Below, in pieces: positions 45,983 to 54,381 of a stretch of 64,000 bases of DNA. The stretch is from Paractinoplanes ovalisporus. Its GTDB lineage: Bacteria > Actinomycetota > Actinomycetes > Mycobacteriales > Micromonosporaceae. The notes beneath the pieces are model-generated. The model saw nothing but the letters and a program-made list of their open reading frames with translations. It made no database searches and was not told the DNA's origin. The stretch spans positions 248,001 through 312,000 of the forward strand of contig NZ_JAENHP010000011.1 in the NCBI RefSeq assembly GCF_016834655.1. The letters run 5' to 3'. Position 1 is the first letter of the stretch. Each line of letters begins with the position of its first letter. The position numbers and the translations under genes are program-made.

Positions 45983-46987
45983 ATGACCAGTCAGCAGCCC
46001 ACCCTGGCCGAGGTGGCCCAGCTCGCCGGGGTCTCGACCGGAACCGTCTCGCGGGTCATCAACAACGCGCCCAACGTCGGCGACAAGTCGCGCAAGGCGG
46101 TCGAAGCGGCCGTCCGCAAGCTCGGTTATGTCCCCAACCTGGCCGCCCGCTCGCTGGCCACCCAGCGCAGCGGCGCCGTCGTGCTGGCCATCTCGAGCGA
46201 CGACCCGGCGCTGTTCGTCAACCAGTTCTTCGCCGAGATCATCACCGGGGTCAACGCGGTCATCGAGGAGTCCGACCTCGAGCTGATCCTCATCATGGCC
46301 GCCTCGGCCCGGGGGCGGGCCCGGCTCACCCGGGTGCTGCACGCGCGCGGGGCGGCCGGGGTCATGCTGCTGGCCCTGCACGAGAACGATCCGCTGGTGC
46401 AGACGGCCGAGCGCGGCGGTGTCCCGGTCGTCTACGGCGGGCGCCCGTACGGCGACCAGCCGCCCCGCTACTACGTCGACGCCGACAACCGCGGCGGGGC
46501 CCGGCAGGCGGTCGAGCACCTCATCGCGACCGGCCGCTCGCGGATCGCCACCATCACCGGCCCGCAGGATCAGCACGCCGGGGTGGCCCGCTATCTCGGC
46601 TGGCGCGAGGCCCTGGCCCTGGCCCGGCTCGACGACCACCGGGTCGCGCACGGCGACTTCAGCGAGGCCAGCGGCGCGGCCGCGATGCGCCGGCTGCTCG
46701 ACGAGCACCCCGACCTCGACGCGGTCGCCGTCGCCTCGGACGCGATGGCCGCCGGGGCGCTGGGCGTGCTGGCCGAGCGGGGCCTGGCCGTGCCGGAGCA
46801 GGTCGCCGTCGTCGGCTTCAACGACATCATCAACGCTCAGCTCGTGCGGCCCGCGCTCACCACGGTGCACCAGCCCATTGTGGCGCTGGGCCGCGAGATG
46901 ACCCGGATGTTGCTGGCCGTCATCCGCGGCGAGGAGCCGACCCCGCTGATCCTGCCCACTCAGATGGTGATCCGCGAGTCCGCCTGA
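45983..46987 (+). CDS. LacI-family repressor, CebR-like
   Basis: A 334-residue regulator: helix-turn-helix at residues 7-26 (TLAEVAQLAGVSTGTVSRVI), the hinge helix KLGYVPNLAARSLATQRS (about 48-65) and a periplasmic-binding-type sugar sensor domain (about 65-334). The hinge Leu-Ala-Ala pattern is of the kind that binds CG-centred operators such as AGCGCT. Four such sites are seen, three before the transporter genes and one before this gene. The natural inducer would be an imported oligosaccharide; in CebR it is cellobiose or cellotriose. It sits after the operon rather than before it as in Streptomyces. Confidence 0.9.
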   Translation: MTSQQPTLAEVAQLAGVSTGTVSRVINNAPNVGDKSRKAVEAAVRKLGYVPNLAARSLATQRSGAVVLAISSDDPALFVNQFFAEIITGVNAVIEESDLELILIMAASARGRARLTRVLHARGAAGVMLLALHENDPLVQTAERGGVPVVYGGRPYGDQPPRYYVDADNRGGARQAVEHLIATGRSRIATITGPQDQHAGVARYLGWREALALARLDDHRVAHGDFSEASGAAAMRRLLDEHPDLDAVAVASDAMAAGALGVLAERGLAVPEQVAVVGFNDIINAQLVRPALTTVHQPIVALGREMTRMLLAVIRGEEPTPLILPTQMVIRESA

Positions 46988-46990
46988 GGC

Positions 46991-47671
46991 TCAGGTGGGT
47001 TCGCGGGTGAGCGCCACACAGCCGTCGCGGATCTCCCCGACCATGGCGAAGCCGACCCGGTCGACGTCACAGCAGAACCGGAGGTCCTCGGACAGGTCAA
47101 CCCGCTCGTGCGCCGGCTTCCCGATGCCGAAGCGTGCGTGCTCGGCGGCCCCGGCCATGATGCCGGCGACCAGATCCGCGCGCTCCGGCTCAGCCCCGCG
47201 CAGCAGACCGTCGAGGTGACGAGCGCAGACCAGGTCCTCGGCCGTGCGTCCGGTGCAGACCAGCGCGTACGGCTTCTCACCGTGATGCTTCCGGATCCAT
47301 CGAGCGGTGGCCCCCGCATTCACGGCCGAGGCCGCAAGCAGCGCCGCCGCTGCCGGATACCGGACCAGCCCGCGGGTGCCGTTCGAGGTCGCCTGGATCA
47401 GACCGCGACCATCAAGCCGAGCCGCCGCCATCTCGGCCGGCGAGTTGCCGAAGTCAAAACCCGGCGGCTTGAGTCCGCCGGTTTCGCCCGCCAGCAAACG
47501 CTCCGGATGCCGCTTCCGGAACTCCCGGGCGGCATCCACCGAAGACACACAGGCGATGTCCGCCGCGCCGCTTTCAAACGCCACTGCCGCCGTCGTGAAC
47601 GCGCGAATGACATCGATAACCACCACAACGGCGCCGGCCGGGACCTCGGCATCCATATCAATGATCGACAT
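46991..47671 (-). CDS. 2-phosphosulfolactate phosphatase family protein (ComB-like)
   Basis: A 226-residue ComB-family protein, recognised by VVVIDVIRAFTTAAVAFESGA near the start, then GETGGLKPPGFDFGNSPAE and QATSNGTRGLVRY. The archaeal member removes phosphate from 2-phosphosulfolactate in coenzyme M synthesis; actinobacterial members have no proven role, and coenzyme M is not expected here. ATG at 47671 (MSIIDMDAE) is chosen over a GTG at 47695 because AGGGGA lies 12 nt upstream of the former and nothing before the latter; both are imperfect. It is convergent with the LacI gene, 3 bp apart. Confidence 0.8.
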   Translation of the reverse strand: MSIIDMDAEVPAGAVVVVIDVIRAFTTAAVAFESGAADIACVSSVDAAREFRKRHPERLLAGETGGLKPPGFDFGNSPAEMAAARLDGRGLIQATSNGTRGLVRYPAAAALLAASAVNAGATARWIRKHHGEKPYALVCTGRTAEDLVCARHLDGLLRGAEPERADLVAGIMAGAAEHARFGIGKPAHERVDLSEDLRFCCDVDRVGFAMVGEIRDGCVALTREPT

Positions 47672-47787
47672 GCATGAGATTGTCCCCTGGGCCACTCGTT
47701 CGGGTGATCGGGAAACGTCGCGTGAACCCGCCCCCCGGGGAGGTCCGTGGTGGTGGCGTCAGGCCCCATCACGAACGGAGAAATCCC

Positions 47788-48078
47788 ATGCGCTTCGCCC
47801 TCGCCGCCGCTACCGCCACGGCCGCCGTCTTTGGATTCGCGGCGCCTGCGGCCGCCGCCGACTACGACCGGTCGGCCGAGGACTGCACCGTCGTCAGGCA
47901 CGACGTCGGCGTCCTGAAGCAGACGGTCTACGTCCGCAACGTCTGCAGCCAGCCGATCACCTTCCGGGTCCACCGCTCGCTGGAGACCTCACCGTGCTTG
48001 GAGGTGCAGCCAGGCAGGCAGGGCGGTTGGCGCTGGACCCGGGCCCAGCCGTACTACTACACCGAGATCGACTGCTGA
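47788..48078 (+). CDS. Small secreted four-cysteine protein
   Basis: A 96-residue protein with a clear signal peptide (MRFALAAATATAAVFGFAAPAAAA, cleavage about 24). The mature 72 residues have four cysteines (EDC, NVC, SPC, IDC, the last at the C-terminus), enough for two disulfides. Cysteine spacing of 20, 17 and 26 is loosely like that of tendamistat-type alpha-amylase inhibitors, including the PC...PG stretch, but the inhibitor WRY loop is missing. GGAG is seven nucleotides before the ATG. A very stable hairpin follows. Function unknown; secreted beta-sheet binding protein or inhibitor is a guess. Confidence 0.72.
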   Translation: MRFALAAATATAAVFGFAAPAAAADYDRSAEDCTVVRHDVGVLKQTVYVRNVCSQPITFRVHRSLETSPCLEVQPGRQGGWRWTRAQPYYYTEIDC

Positions 48079-48110
48079 CAACTTTCCCGTCAGCTCGCAG
48101 GTCCCGAGCC

Positions 48111-48151
48111 CGTGTGGGCAGCGCTCCGCCAGACCGAGCGCTGCCCACACG
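48111..48151 (+). terminator. Perfect 15-bp stem-loop
   Basis: CGTGTGGGCAGCGCT (48111-48125) and its exact complement (48137-48151) close an 11-nt loop. It is the longest perfect stem seen in the window and probably ends the small secreted protein transcript; there is no U tract. Each arm contains AGCGCT, the core of the local LacI operators, perhaps by chance. Confidence 0.7.
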
Positions 48152-48173
48152 CGGCCGAACGCATCAAACCCGG

Positions 48174-48314
48174 ATGCGACACTGCGGCGGTGAGTTGGTC
48201 GCTCTTCGTGGTCCCGCTGGACGCCCTCAGTTGGTATTCGACGACTCGGCGGCTAACGCATTCGCCATCCGCCCCGGCGAGGAGCCGGCCGACCTGAACG
48301 ACTGGTGCTGGTGA
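48174..48314 (+). CDS. Short open frame, possible small protein or gene remnant
   Basis: ATG 48174 opens 46 codons (MRHCGGELVALRGPAGRPQ... to LNDWCW). Third-position GC bias is like that of real genes here, and the sequence reads like a protein end, but no ribosome binding site is visible. It may be the remains of a longer gene. Low confidence. Confidence 0.25.
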   Translation: MRHCGGELVALRGPAGRPQLVFDDSAANAFAIRPGEEPADLNDWCW

Positions 48315-48387
48315 CCGCCGCTGCAGTTACGGTGGCCGCAGAGGCCGTAAGATCTCGCGCAATCATGAGACTTGGAAGAGATCGATA

Positions 48388-48870
48388 ATGCGGAGCTTCG
48401 GCCGACGGGCCACCTTCGCGGTCGAGGTGGGCGGTCTTCCCGCCTTTGCCGTGGAAGCGGGCGCGACCCGGGCGACCAACCTTCGCGAGGTGGACGTCTG
48501 GGCGGGTGGCAGAAGGCTCACCTGCCACGACAACACCGCGTTTGTGCCGACGCTGGTACATCACATGCGTTCTACCGCTGAGCTGATCCAGCAACGGGCA
48601 ATTCCGCCTTCTCCGTTCCCGTGGCGTTCGCCGGCGGAAGTGTTCCGGCTGTTGAACGCGAACGACAGCGAGTTCCGGCAGCGGTTCTGGTTGCTGCACG
48701 ACTGGGACGAGATCCTGGACAACGTGGAGACCTACGCCTGGCTCGACGACCAGCTGGTGATCGCCTGCCGGATCCAGCGGCCGATTCGTTCCGAGGTGTT
48801 CGTGGCGCGGCTGGATCCCGACGAATGCGTGACCACCATCAACGAAGCTGTCGACTTTCTGGCCGACTGA
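48388..48870 (+). CDS. Hypothetical cytoplasmic protein, 160 residues
   Basis: I do not recognise this protein. It has no signal peptide or membrane segment. It reads FAVEVGGLPAFAVEAG early, then NTAFVPTLVHHMRSTAELI, a Trp-rich middle (FRQRFWLLHDWDEILDNVETYAW) and an acidic end (CVTTINEAVDFLAD). The ATG at 48388 has GGAAGAG about 8 nt upstream. It is slightly like small immunity-type proteins in size and composition, but no toxin gene is next to it. It is followed by a 430-bp gap. Confidence 0.65.
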   Translation: MRSFGRRATFAVEVGGLPAFAVEAGATRATNLREVDVWAGGRRLTCHDNTAFVPTLVHHMRSTAELIQQRAIPPSPFPWRSPAEVFRLLNANDSEFRQRFWLLHDWDEILDNVETYAWLDDQLVIACRIQRPIRSEVFVARLDPDECVTTINEAVDFLAD

Positions 48871-49002
48871 GCCCGCGTGGTCATCGGCTGCCGGCATTCT
48901 GCCGCATCGCCTGCACCCCCGGGCGAGCCCCCGGTGGTTCAGGTTCCGTCCCGCTCCGCGTGCGCGGGTTGGGGCGAGCCTCCATGCCCCGCGGTCAAGG
49001 CC

Positions 49003-49043
49003 CGTGGACAACCGCGAAAACGGACCCGCCCGTCTGTGGACAA
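49003..49043. promoter_or_regulatory. Pair of DnaA-box-like nonamers
   Basis: TGTGGACAA at 49035-49043 is the exact complement of the actinobacterial DnaA box TTGTCCACA, and CGTGGACAA at 49003-49011 differs by one base. They are in the same orientation, 32 bp apart. Two boxes are far too few for an origin; titration or regulation by DnaA is possible, as is chance. Confidence 0.3.
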
Positions 49044-49258
49044 CCATGCTTGATCGGTTTGACAGAGGCGTACCTTCAAAACCGCTCCCCCGGGTGGGTG
49101 GACGGGGGTTTGGTGGGGGGTCGGCAAGCGAACCCGAAGATCTTTTGCCACCGCGTGGACTGTGGCGCGGAGGAACTCCGTCCGAGGCTACCGACGCGCG
49201 CGGATCGTCGGCTGGTTCGCCGTGGCCGACGCCGTCGTTCACGTCGGAGGGGCACGGG

Positions 49259-49285
49259 CCGGCCCCGATGACGGGTCGGGGCCGG
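49259..49285 (-). terminator. Stem-loop after GH9 cellulase gene
   Basis: CCGGCCCCGA (49259-49268) and TCGGGGCCGG (49276-49285) form a 10-bp stem with a 7-nt loop, 16 bp past the stop of the minus-strand cellulase gene. Confidence 0.65.
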
Positions 49286-49300
49286 TCCCAAAGGGCGAGG

Positions 49301-51469
49301 TCAGGCGTCGGCCAAGAACGAGGACACCCAGGACAGGGCCGAGTTCCAGTTGATGGTCAGCTCGTTCGTCGCGTAGGAGTTGATGTCGTCCATGTAGCAG
49401 AACTGTGGCAGGCAACCGGCCAACCGCAACGCCGACAACGGGTCGTTCAGACCCGAGTTCGGCCCGCCGGCCAAGGTTCCCACGGGCGGGTTCGGCAGGC
49501 TGGGGTCGAGCTGATGCGCGTACATCCGGCTCTGCTGGTTCTTCGCGTAGACAGAGCCATAACCGGTGACGTACGAAATGTTCAGCGCGTTGCGTCCGAA
49601 CACGAAGTCGACCCCGCTCAGGGCCGCGTCGCGATAGCGGTCGAAGCCGGTGATCCGGGCCGCGGTGGCCAGCACGACCACGTTGTTGAGCAGGTTGCCG
49701 TTGGAGCCCCAGGCCCACTTGCCGGTGCTCGGCGCGTACGGCTGCCCGTAAGCCTGCTTCTTCTGCAACTTGATGATCTTCTCGGCGGCCGCGATCACCG
49801 ACAGTTTCGCGAGGGGGTCACGGCCGACGGTGGCGAGGTCGAGGCGGCCCAGCGCGGCCACCGAACCCCAGTAGAAGCCGTCGGGGTCGAAGACGTCGGT
49901 GCGCGACAGCGGCGACTTCAGCAGATCGACCGTATACACCGGCTTCTTCGTGGTCAGGGCGAGTTCGGCCGCGGCCCAGTAGAACTCGTCGGCAACGTTG
50001 GTGTCGGCGTAGGCACCGCCGCCCGCGGTGTCGGCCGCGGGGGCGTAGAGGGCGGGATTGGCCTTGGCCGCCTTGTAAGCCACTTCAGAAGCGGCCAAAA
50101 GCCTTTCCGCGTACGGGGATCCGAAGACCCGGGCGCCCTGAGCCGCGACGGCCGCCAGGTTGAGCGTGGCCGCGGTGGACGGGCGGTGCAGCGCGCGTGG
50201 TTTGGCGTCCTTGGCCGGGTCGAGCGGCAGGCCGGTCCAGCTGGTGTCGGTGATTTTGTGGTAGGCCATGCCGGCGAGGGGTTGCCCGGCCGGCACCTGC
50301 ATCTTGAGCAGGAAGTCGAGCTCCCAGCGGATCTCGTCGAGCAGCTTGGGGTCGCGGTTGCCCTGTTCGTATTCGGAGAGCAGCTGGGCCACCGCGATGC
50401 CGCCGTTGACCACGTACTTGCCGTGGTCGGCCGCGTCGTACCAGCCGCCGGTCACGTCGCGGGTGTAGCCGGCGGAGCAGGTCCAGTTGTCGGCGAACGC
50501 GGCGGGGGCCAGACAGGGCACGGCCGTGTCGCCCTGGTTGGGGGCGACGCCGATGTGGCCGGCGGGGCGGGCGTAGCCGGGGGCGACCGAGTCGAGGATC
50601 GGGGTGCCGCTGCGCTGGGTGTAGAACAGCGTCTTGCTGTCGCGGGGCAGCGCCGCGTAGATGTCCTTGCGGATCGGGAACGGGTGGCTGGTCGCGCCGT
50701 CCGCGGTCAGCGTGTAGCCGTCGCCGGATGCGCGGTAGGACGTGAAGTCGAGGGTCTGCACGTTCTGGCCCGAGGTCGGGTCGACGCCCTGCGGCTTGGT
50801 GACGCCGGAGCGGACGACCTTGCCGGCGGCGGTGGTCAGCTGCCACGGCACGGCCTTGGTGGCGGCCGTGACCAGGGTCGCGCCCTTGGGACCGTCGGGC
50901 AGGTATCCGGCCTGGTTGACGCGCATCCGGGGGCCGGTGTCGGGCACGTACGGGGGAAACGGCTCCCCGCCGACCAGGCTGACGTCGTCGATGCAGAAGG
51001 TGGTCTGGGCCTGCCCGCCGAACTGGAACCCGAGCTGCCCGTCGGCGAACTCGCCCTTGCCGGTGCCGGTGAGCGTGTACGTCGTCAGCGTGGTCGGGAT
51101 CGTGCGGGTGGACGCCAGCACGGTCGAGTAGGCGCCCGAGTTCTGCTGGAACACCACGGTCACCGGGATCGGGACCGTCGTGCGGGCCGAGAACGTCAGG
51201 GTGTAGCTCACGCCGTTCTGGATGCGCAGGTAGGGCAACGCGAGCATCGAGTCCCACGGGTTGATGGTGCCGGTCCCGGTGTCCACACAGGCCTGCCCGT
51301 CCACGGCTTTGAGCTTTCCCGAGCTTCCCCCGTACGCGACCCAGGGCGCGGTGCCGCTGTCGAAGGTGCCGTTGGTGACCTGGTTGTAGGGCTCGTCCTC
51401 GGCGTAGGCGACCGCCGAGCCGGCCAGCACCAGGGCCACCGCCACTCCACCGACCAGTATCCGACGCAT
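49301..51469 (-). CDS. Secreted GH9 cellulase with N-terminal CBM4/9 and Ig-like domain
   Basis: A 722-residue extracellular endoglucanase or cellobiohydrolase. Signal peptide residues 1-23 (MRRILVGGVAVALVLAGSAVAYA). A carbohydrate-binding module of the CBM4/9 type follows (about 25-170, NQVTNGTFDSGTAPW...FCIDDVSLVGG). Then comes an Ig-like domain (about 180-265, RVNQAGYLPDGPKGA) and the GH9 barrel (about 275-720) with GGWYDAADHGKY (Asp345, Asp348) and the proton-donor Glu703 in ATNELTINW. ATG at 51469 has AAGGAGG upstream; the longer frame to 51616 is within the GH2 gene. It begins 1 bp after the beta-glucuronidase stop, so they are coupled. Cellulose or xyloglucan are likely substrates. Confidence 0.93.
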   Translation of the reverse strand: MRRILVGGVAVALVLAGSAVAYAEDEPYNQVTNGTFDSGTAPWVAYGGSSGKLKAVDGQACVDTGTGTINPWDSMLALPYLRIQNGVSYTLTFSARTTVPIPVTVVFQQNSGAYSTVLASTRTIPTTLTTYTLTGTGKGEFADGQLGFQFGGQAQTTFCIDDVSLVGGEPFPPYVPDTGPRMRVNQAGYLPDGPKGATLVTAATKAVPWQLTTAAGKVVRSGVTKPQGVDPTSGQNVQTLDFTSYRASGDGYTLTADGATSHPFPIRKDIYAALPRDSKTLFYTQRSGTPILDSVAPGYARPAGHIGVAPNQGDTAVPCLAPAAFADNWTCSAGYTRDVTGGWYDAADHGKYVVNGGIAVAQLLSEYEQGNRDPKLLDEIRWELDFLLKMQVPAGQPLAGMAYHKITDTSWTGLPLDPAKDAKPRALHRPSTAATLNLAAVAAQGARVFGSPYAERLLAASEVAYKAAKANPALYAPAADTAGGGAYADTNVADEFYWAAAELALTTKKPVYTVDLLKSPLSRTDVFDPDGFYWGSVAALGRLDLATVGRDPLAKLSVIAAAEKIIKLQKKQAYGQPYAPSTGKWAWGSNGNLLNNVVVLATAARITGFDRYRDAALSGVDFVFGRNALNISYVTGYGSVYAKNQQSRMYAHQLDPSLPNPPVGTLAGGPNSGLNDPLSALRLAGCLPQFCYMDDINSYATNELTINWNSALSWVSSFLADA

Positions 51470-51470
51470 G

Positions 51471-53210
51471 TCAGGCCTCCTTACGCCAGCGGCGGCGCAA
51501 CACGAACGCCGCGTTCTTGGGTTGCCGGTCGCGGGTGAACACACCCTTGCGGTTGCCGCCGACCCGCATGATTCCCGGCGTGGTCGCGAAGTCGGCGAAG
51601 TTCCAGACGTGCTCACCGATAACGGCGTCGGTCCGGTCGAAGACGCGGTGGTTCATCTCCAGATAGGCGACCTGGTACTCCTCGCTCCACGGCTCGATGG
51701 CCAGGGAGTGCAGGCCCGGGTACGTGTCCGCGCCGTACTCGGTGATGATGATCGGCTTGCCGTCCCGGGACCACTCGTCCAGCTCGGCCTGCCAGGCGAG
51801 CTCGGCCGCGGCCAGGTCGCCCGGCATGACGTACCAGCCGAAGTAGCGGTTGAGCATGAGCACGTCGGCGAACTGGCTGACCCGGCACCGGCCCGGCGTG
51901 GCCTGGGCGACGTTGGCGAAGCTGAGCGGCCGGGTCGGGTCGAGTTCGCGGGCGAGGTCGAACAGCGGGCGGAAGTACGCCTCGGCGGCCTCGCTGTCGC
52001 TCTCGGGCTCGTTGGCGAGCGACCAGATCACGACGCTCGGATGGTTGCGGTCACGTTCGATCAGCTCGCGGACGGCCTGCGCGTGGGTGTCGCGGGTGCG
52101 CTCGTTGACGGTGTCCGGTCCGTACGTGGTGTAGCCGGGCGCCCCGAACACGCCCTCGCCCAGCCCCAGGTTGATCCCCACGGCGGCGACCTCGGCGATG
52201 ACCACGATGCCGTGGCGGTCGGCGTAATCCAGAACATCTTCCGCGTACGGATAATGGGAGGTGCGCAGTGAGTTCGCGCCGATCCAGTCCATCAGTTCAA
52301 AATCGTTGAGCATGTACGCGTCGTTGTGGCCCTTGCCCGACACGGCCGCGTCCTCGTGCTTGCCGAAGCCGGTGAAGTGGAACGGCTCGCCGTTGACGAG
52401 CAGCCGGTTGCCGCTGACCGTGACCGTGCGGATGCCGACGCTCTGCCGATATTCGTCCACGACCGCGCCGCCGCCGTCGACCAGTTGCACTTCGAGCTCG
52501 TAGAGGTAGCCGTGCCCGGGCGCCCAGAACGTCGCGCCGGGCACGGTCAACGCGCCCTCACCCTCGGCTACGACGATTCCGTCCCGGTCGCGCAGCACCG
52601 CCCGCGTCGTGCACCCGTCGGCGCCCTCCGCGGTCGCCGACCACCGCACCACACCGGTCGTGTCGTCGATGCCGGTCTCGACCCGCAGGCCGGTCAGATG
52701 CGCGCGCGGTGTCGAGCAGAGCCACACCGTACGGTGGATGCCCGCGTAGTTGAAGAAGTCGTGCCAGGTGCGCTGGCGTGGCCCGGCCGGCGTCATCTCG
52801 ACCACACCGGGCGGGATGCTCTGGAACGTCAGGGTGTTGTCGACGGCGACCAGGATCTCGACCTGCTCCCCCGGTTCGGCGACGCCGGTCAGGTCGGCCT
52901 CGAACGGCGTGTAGCCACCCTCGTGCGTGACCACCTCGACCCCGTTGACCCAGACCCGGGCCCGGTGGGTGGCCGACTCGAAGTGCAGGGCCACCCGCTG
53001 CCCGGCCCACCCGGCCGGAACCCGCGCGGTGGTGGCGTACCAGGCCTCGCCGATGTGGTCGCGCCGGGCGGGGTCCGCGCCGATGTCGTTGTAGCTGGCG
53101 GGCACGGCCATCTCGCCGCCGTCGTCCAGCCCGGCACGGTCGAGGGAGAAGCGCCAGAGCCCGTTGAGGCTGCGGCGGTCCCGGGTACGGCTGTCTCGTG
53201 GTCGAAGCAT
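51471..53210 (-). CDS. uidA: GH2 beta-glucuronidase
   Basis: A 579-residue glycoside hydrolase family 2 enzyme without signal peptide. The opening MLRPRDSRTRDRRSLNGLW, then NYAGIHRTVWLC, GKHEDAAVSGKGHNDAYML, RTSHYPYAEDVLDYADRHG and LNRYFGWY are those of UidA-type beta-glucuronidases (about 600 residues). The acid/base Glu401 is in ANEPES and the nucleophile Glu491 in ITEYGADT. It would release glucuronic acid from imported glucuronides, for instance from glucuronoxylan. ATG 53210 fits the family start; two codons upstream is an alternative GTG. The ribosome binding site is poor. The next gene, GH9, starts 1 bp after. A DeoR/LacI hybrid regulator gene lies upstream in the same direction. Confidence 0.92.
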   Translation of the reverse strand: MLRPRDSRTRDRRSLNGLWRFSLDRAGLDDGGEMAVPASYNDIGADPARRDHIGEAWYATTARVPAGWAGQRVALHFESATHRARVWVNGVEVVTHEGGYTPFEADLTGVAEPGEQVEILVAVDNTLTFQSIPPGVVEMTPAGPRQRTWHDFFNYAGIHRTVWLCSTPRAHLTGLRVETGIDDTTGVVRWSATAEGADGCTTRAVLRDRDGIVVAEGEGALTVPGATFWAPGHGYLYELEVQLVDGGGAVVDEYRQSVGIRTVTVSGNRLLVNGEPFHFTGFGKHEDAAVSGKGHNDAYMLNDFELMDWIGANSLRTSHYPYAEDVLDYADRHGIVVIAEVAAVGINLGLGEGVFGAPGYTTYGPDTVNERTRDTHAQAVRELIERDRNHPSVVIWSLANEPESDSEAAEAYFRPLFDLARELDPTRPLSFANVAQATPGRCRVSQFADVLMLNRYFGWYVMPGDLAAAELAWQAELDEWSRDGKPIIITEYGADTYPGLHSLAIEPWSEEYQVAYLEMNHRVFDRTDAVIGEHVWNFADFATTPGIMRVGGNRKGVFTRDRQPKNAAFVLRRRWRKEA

Positions 53211-53268
53211 GACCACTGTATTAAGGGCGTGTTGCCTGTCGTCGCTACGAGCCGGTCAGCACTGGTCC

Positions 53269-53288
53269 GAAACGATCAGAAACGATCA
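53269..53288. promoter_or_regulatory. Tandem GAAACGATCA repeats between regulator and GH2 gene
   Basis: Two exact, adjacent copies of GAAACGATCA (53269-53278 and 53279-53288) overlap the stop codon of the regulator gene and precede the GH2 start by about 60 bp. DeoR-type regulators often bind direct repeats containing CGAAA or GAAAC, so this is the candidate operator for the GH2-GH9 operon. Confidence 0.55.
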
Positions 53289-54344
53289 CCGGTGCGGAGT
53301 CAGCGACGACTGCCGCACGATCAGGCCCGGCACGAGCTGCAACCGGTTGGCCGGGCGCCGGTCGCCCTCGGTGAGCCGCGAGACCAGCATCTCGACCGCC
53401 ATCCGGCCGATCTGGCCCTTGGCCGGGCGCACCGCGGTCAGCGGCGGCTCACCCTGGTGGGCCACTTCGTCGTCGTACGAGACCAGGGCCAGCTCCCGCG
53501 GCACCTCGACGCCCTCGGACGCGGCCTGGCGGGCCAGCGCGATCGCGTCGGGGTCGCTGTGCACCAGCAGCGCCGTGGTTCCGGTGACCCGGCACGAGTT
53601 CAGCACGTCGCGGGCCCGGCCGGGGTCGGCGCGCAGCGTGTCCCGCACGATCAGCTCGCCGTCGAGGCCCATGGCCCGGCAACCGTGGACGAAGCCCTGC
53701 TCGATCAGCTCGGCGTTGGGGCTGATCGGGGTGACGACCAGGCCGATGCGGCGGTGGCCCTGGCCGGACAGATGCCGCAGCGCGATCTCCACACCCGCGT
53801 CGTGGTCGTTGCGCACCGACTCCAGCGGGCGCGAGTCGGGCCCCCAGACCGGGGCCGCCCGCTCGACCAGCACACACGGGATCGGCAGCGCGCTGATCGC
53901 GGTCAGGTCGTCGCGCACGTCGGGGGCGACCAGCAGCCCGTCGACCTTCTCGGCCTCGAGCAGCCGGGCCATCTGACGGCGGTCCTCGCCCGGGTCGTAA
54001 CCGGAGCCGCGCAACCGGAGGTCGGCCCCGAGCATGGCGGCGGCCGTGCGGGCGCCGGTGATGACCTGGGGCCAGAAGAAGTCGAGGCTGGGCACGATCA
54101 TGCCGAGGCTCAGCCGGTCGGCCGGCTGGGGCCGGCGGGCCGTGTCGGGCAGCACCAGGGCGCCGCCGTGCACGCGCACCAGGCGCTTCTCGCGGGCCAG
54201 CACGGTGATGTCACGGCGCACGGTGACCGGGCTGACCTGGAACAGCGTGGCGAGCTCGGCCACCCGCACGGCGCCGTGCTTGTGCAGCTCGGCCAGCAGC
54301 CGCTCGCGCCGCTGCGCGTTGAGGACGTGGACCGGCGTGGTCAT
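53286..54344 (-). CDS. Hybrid regulator: DeoR helix-turn-helix with LacI-type sensor domain
   Basis: A 352-residue protein. The N-terminal 60 residues are a DeoR-type winged helix (RRERLLAELHKHGAVRVAEL, then VSPVTVRRDITVLAREKRLVRVHGGALV in two parts), not a LacI headpiece. The rest (about 80-345) is a periplasmic-binding-type sensor as in LacI/GalR proteins (LGMIVPSLDFFWPQVITGA, LALVSYDDEVAHQGEPPLT, GQIGRMAVEMLVSRL). It probably senses a sugar or glucuronide and controls the GH2/GH9 genes directly downstream. ATG at 54344. It ends 75 bp before the GH2 start. Confidence 0.88.
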   Translation of the reverse strand: MTTPVHVLNAQRRERLLAELHKHGAVRVAELATLFQVSPVTVRRDITVLAREKRLVRVHGGALVLPDTARRPQPADRLSLGMIVPSLDFFWPQVITGARTAAAMLGADLRLRGSGYDPGEDRRQMARLLEAEKVDGLLVAPDVRDDLTAISALPIPCVLVERAAPVWGPDSRPLESVRNDHDAGVEIALRHLSGQGHRRIGLVVTPISPNAELIEQGFVHGCRAMGLDGELIVRDTLRADPGRARDVLNSCRVTGTTALLVHSDPDAIALARQAASEGVEVPRELALVSYDDEVAHQGEPPLTAVRPAKGQIGRMAVEMLVSRLTEGDRRPANRLQLVPGLIVRQSSLTPHR

Positions 54345-54381
54345 CCGACGATGATGCGCCCGCGACGGCCGGTCAACAACA

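Larger units (their letters stand above)
48079..48387 (+). other. Gap with hairpin and a short open frame
   Basis: About 309 bp between the small secreted protein and the next gene. It contains the 15-bp stem-loop at 48111 and an open frame of 46 codons (48174-48314), both listed separately. Nothing else is recognised. Confidence 0.5.
48871..49300. other. Gene-free stretch with two DnaA-box-like sites
   Basis: No supported gene in 430 bp. A 70-codon minus-strand frame (48939-49151) has no ribosome binding site. Two GTGGACAA-type nonamers lie at 49003 and 49035 and a stem-loop at 49259. Confidence 0.55.

Noticed and set aside
46991..47671. Coenzyme M biosynthesis step
   Set aside because: Only the ComB-like protein is present and actinobacteria of this kind are not expected to make coenzyme M by that route; the family name is kept without the pathway.
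49003..49043. Replication origin
   Set aside because: Only two DnaA-like boxes, no dnaA, dnaN or gyrB gene and no AT-rich unwinding region.
48939..49151. 70-codon minus-strand frame
   Set aside because: No ribosome binding site and random-like composition; lies in a gap with regulatory-looking sites.
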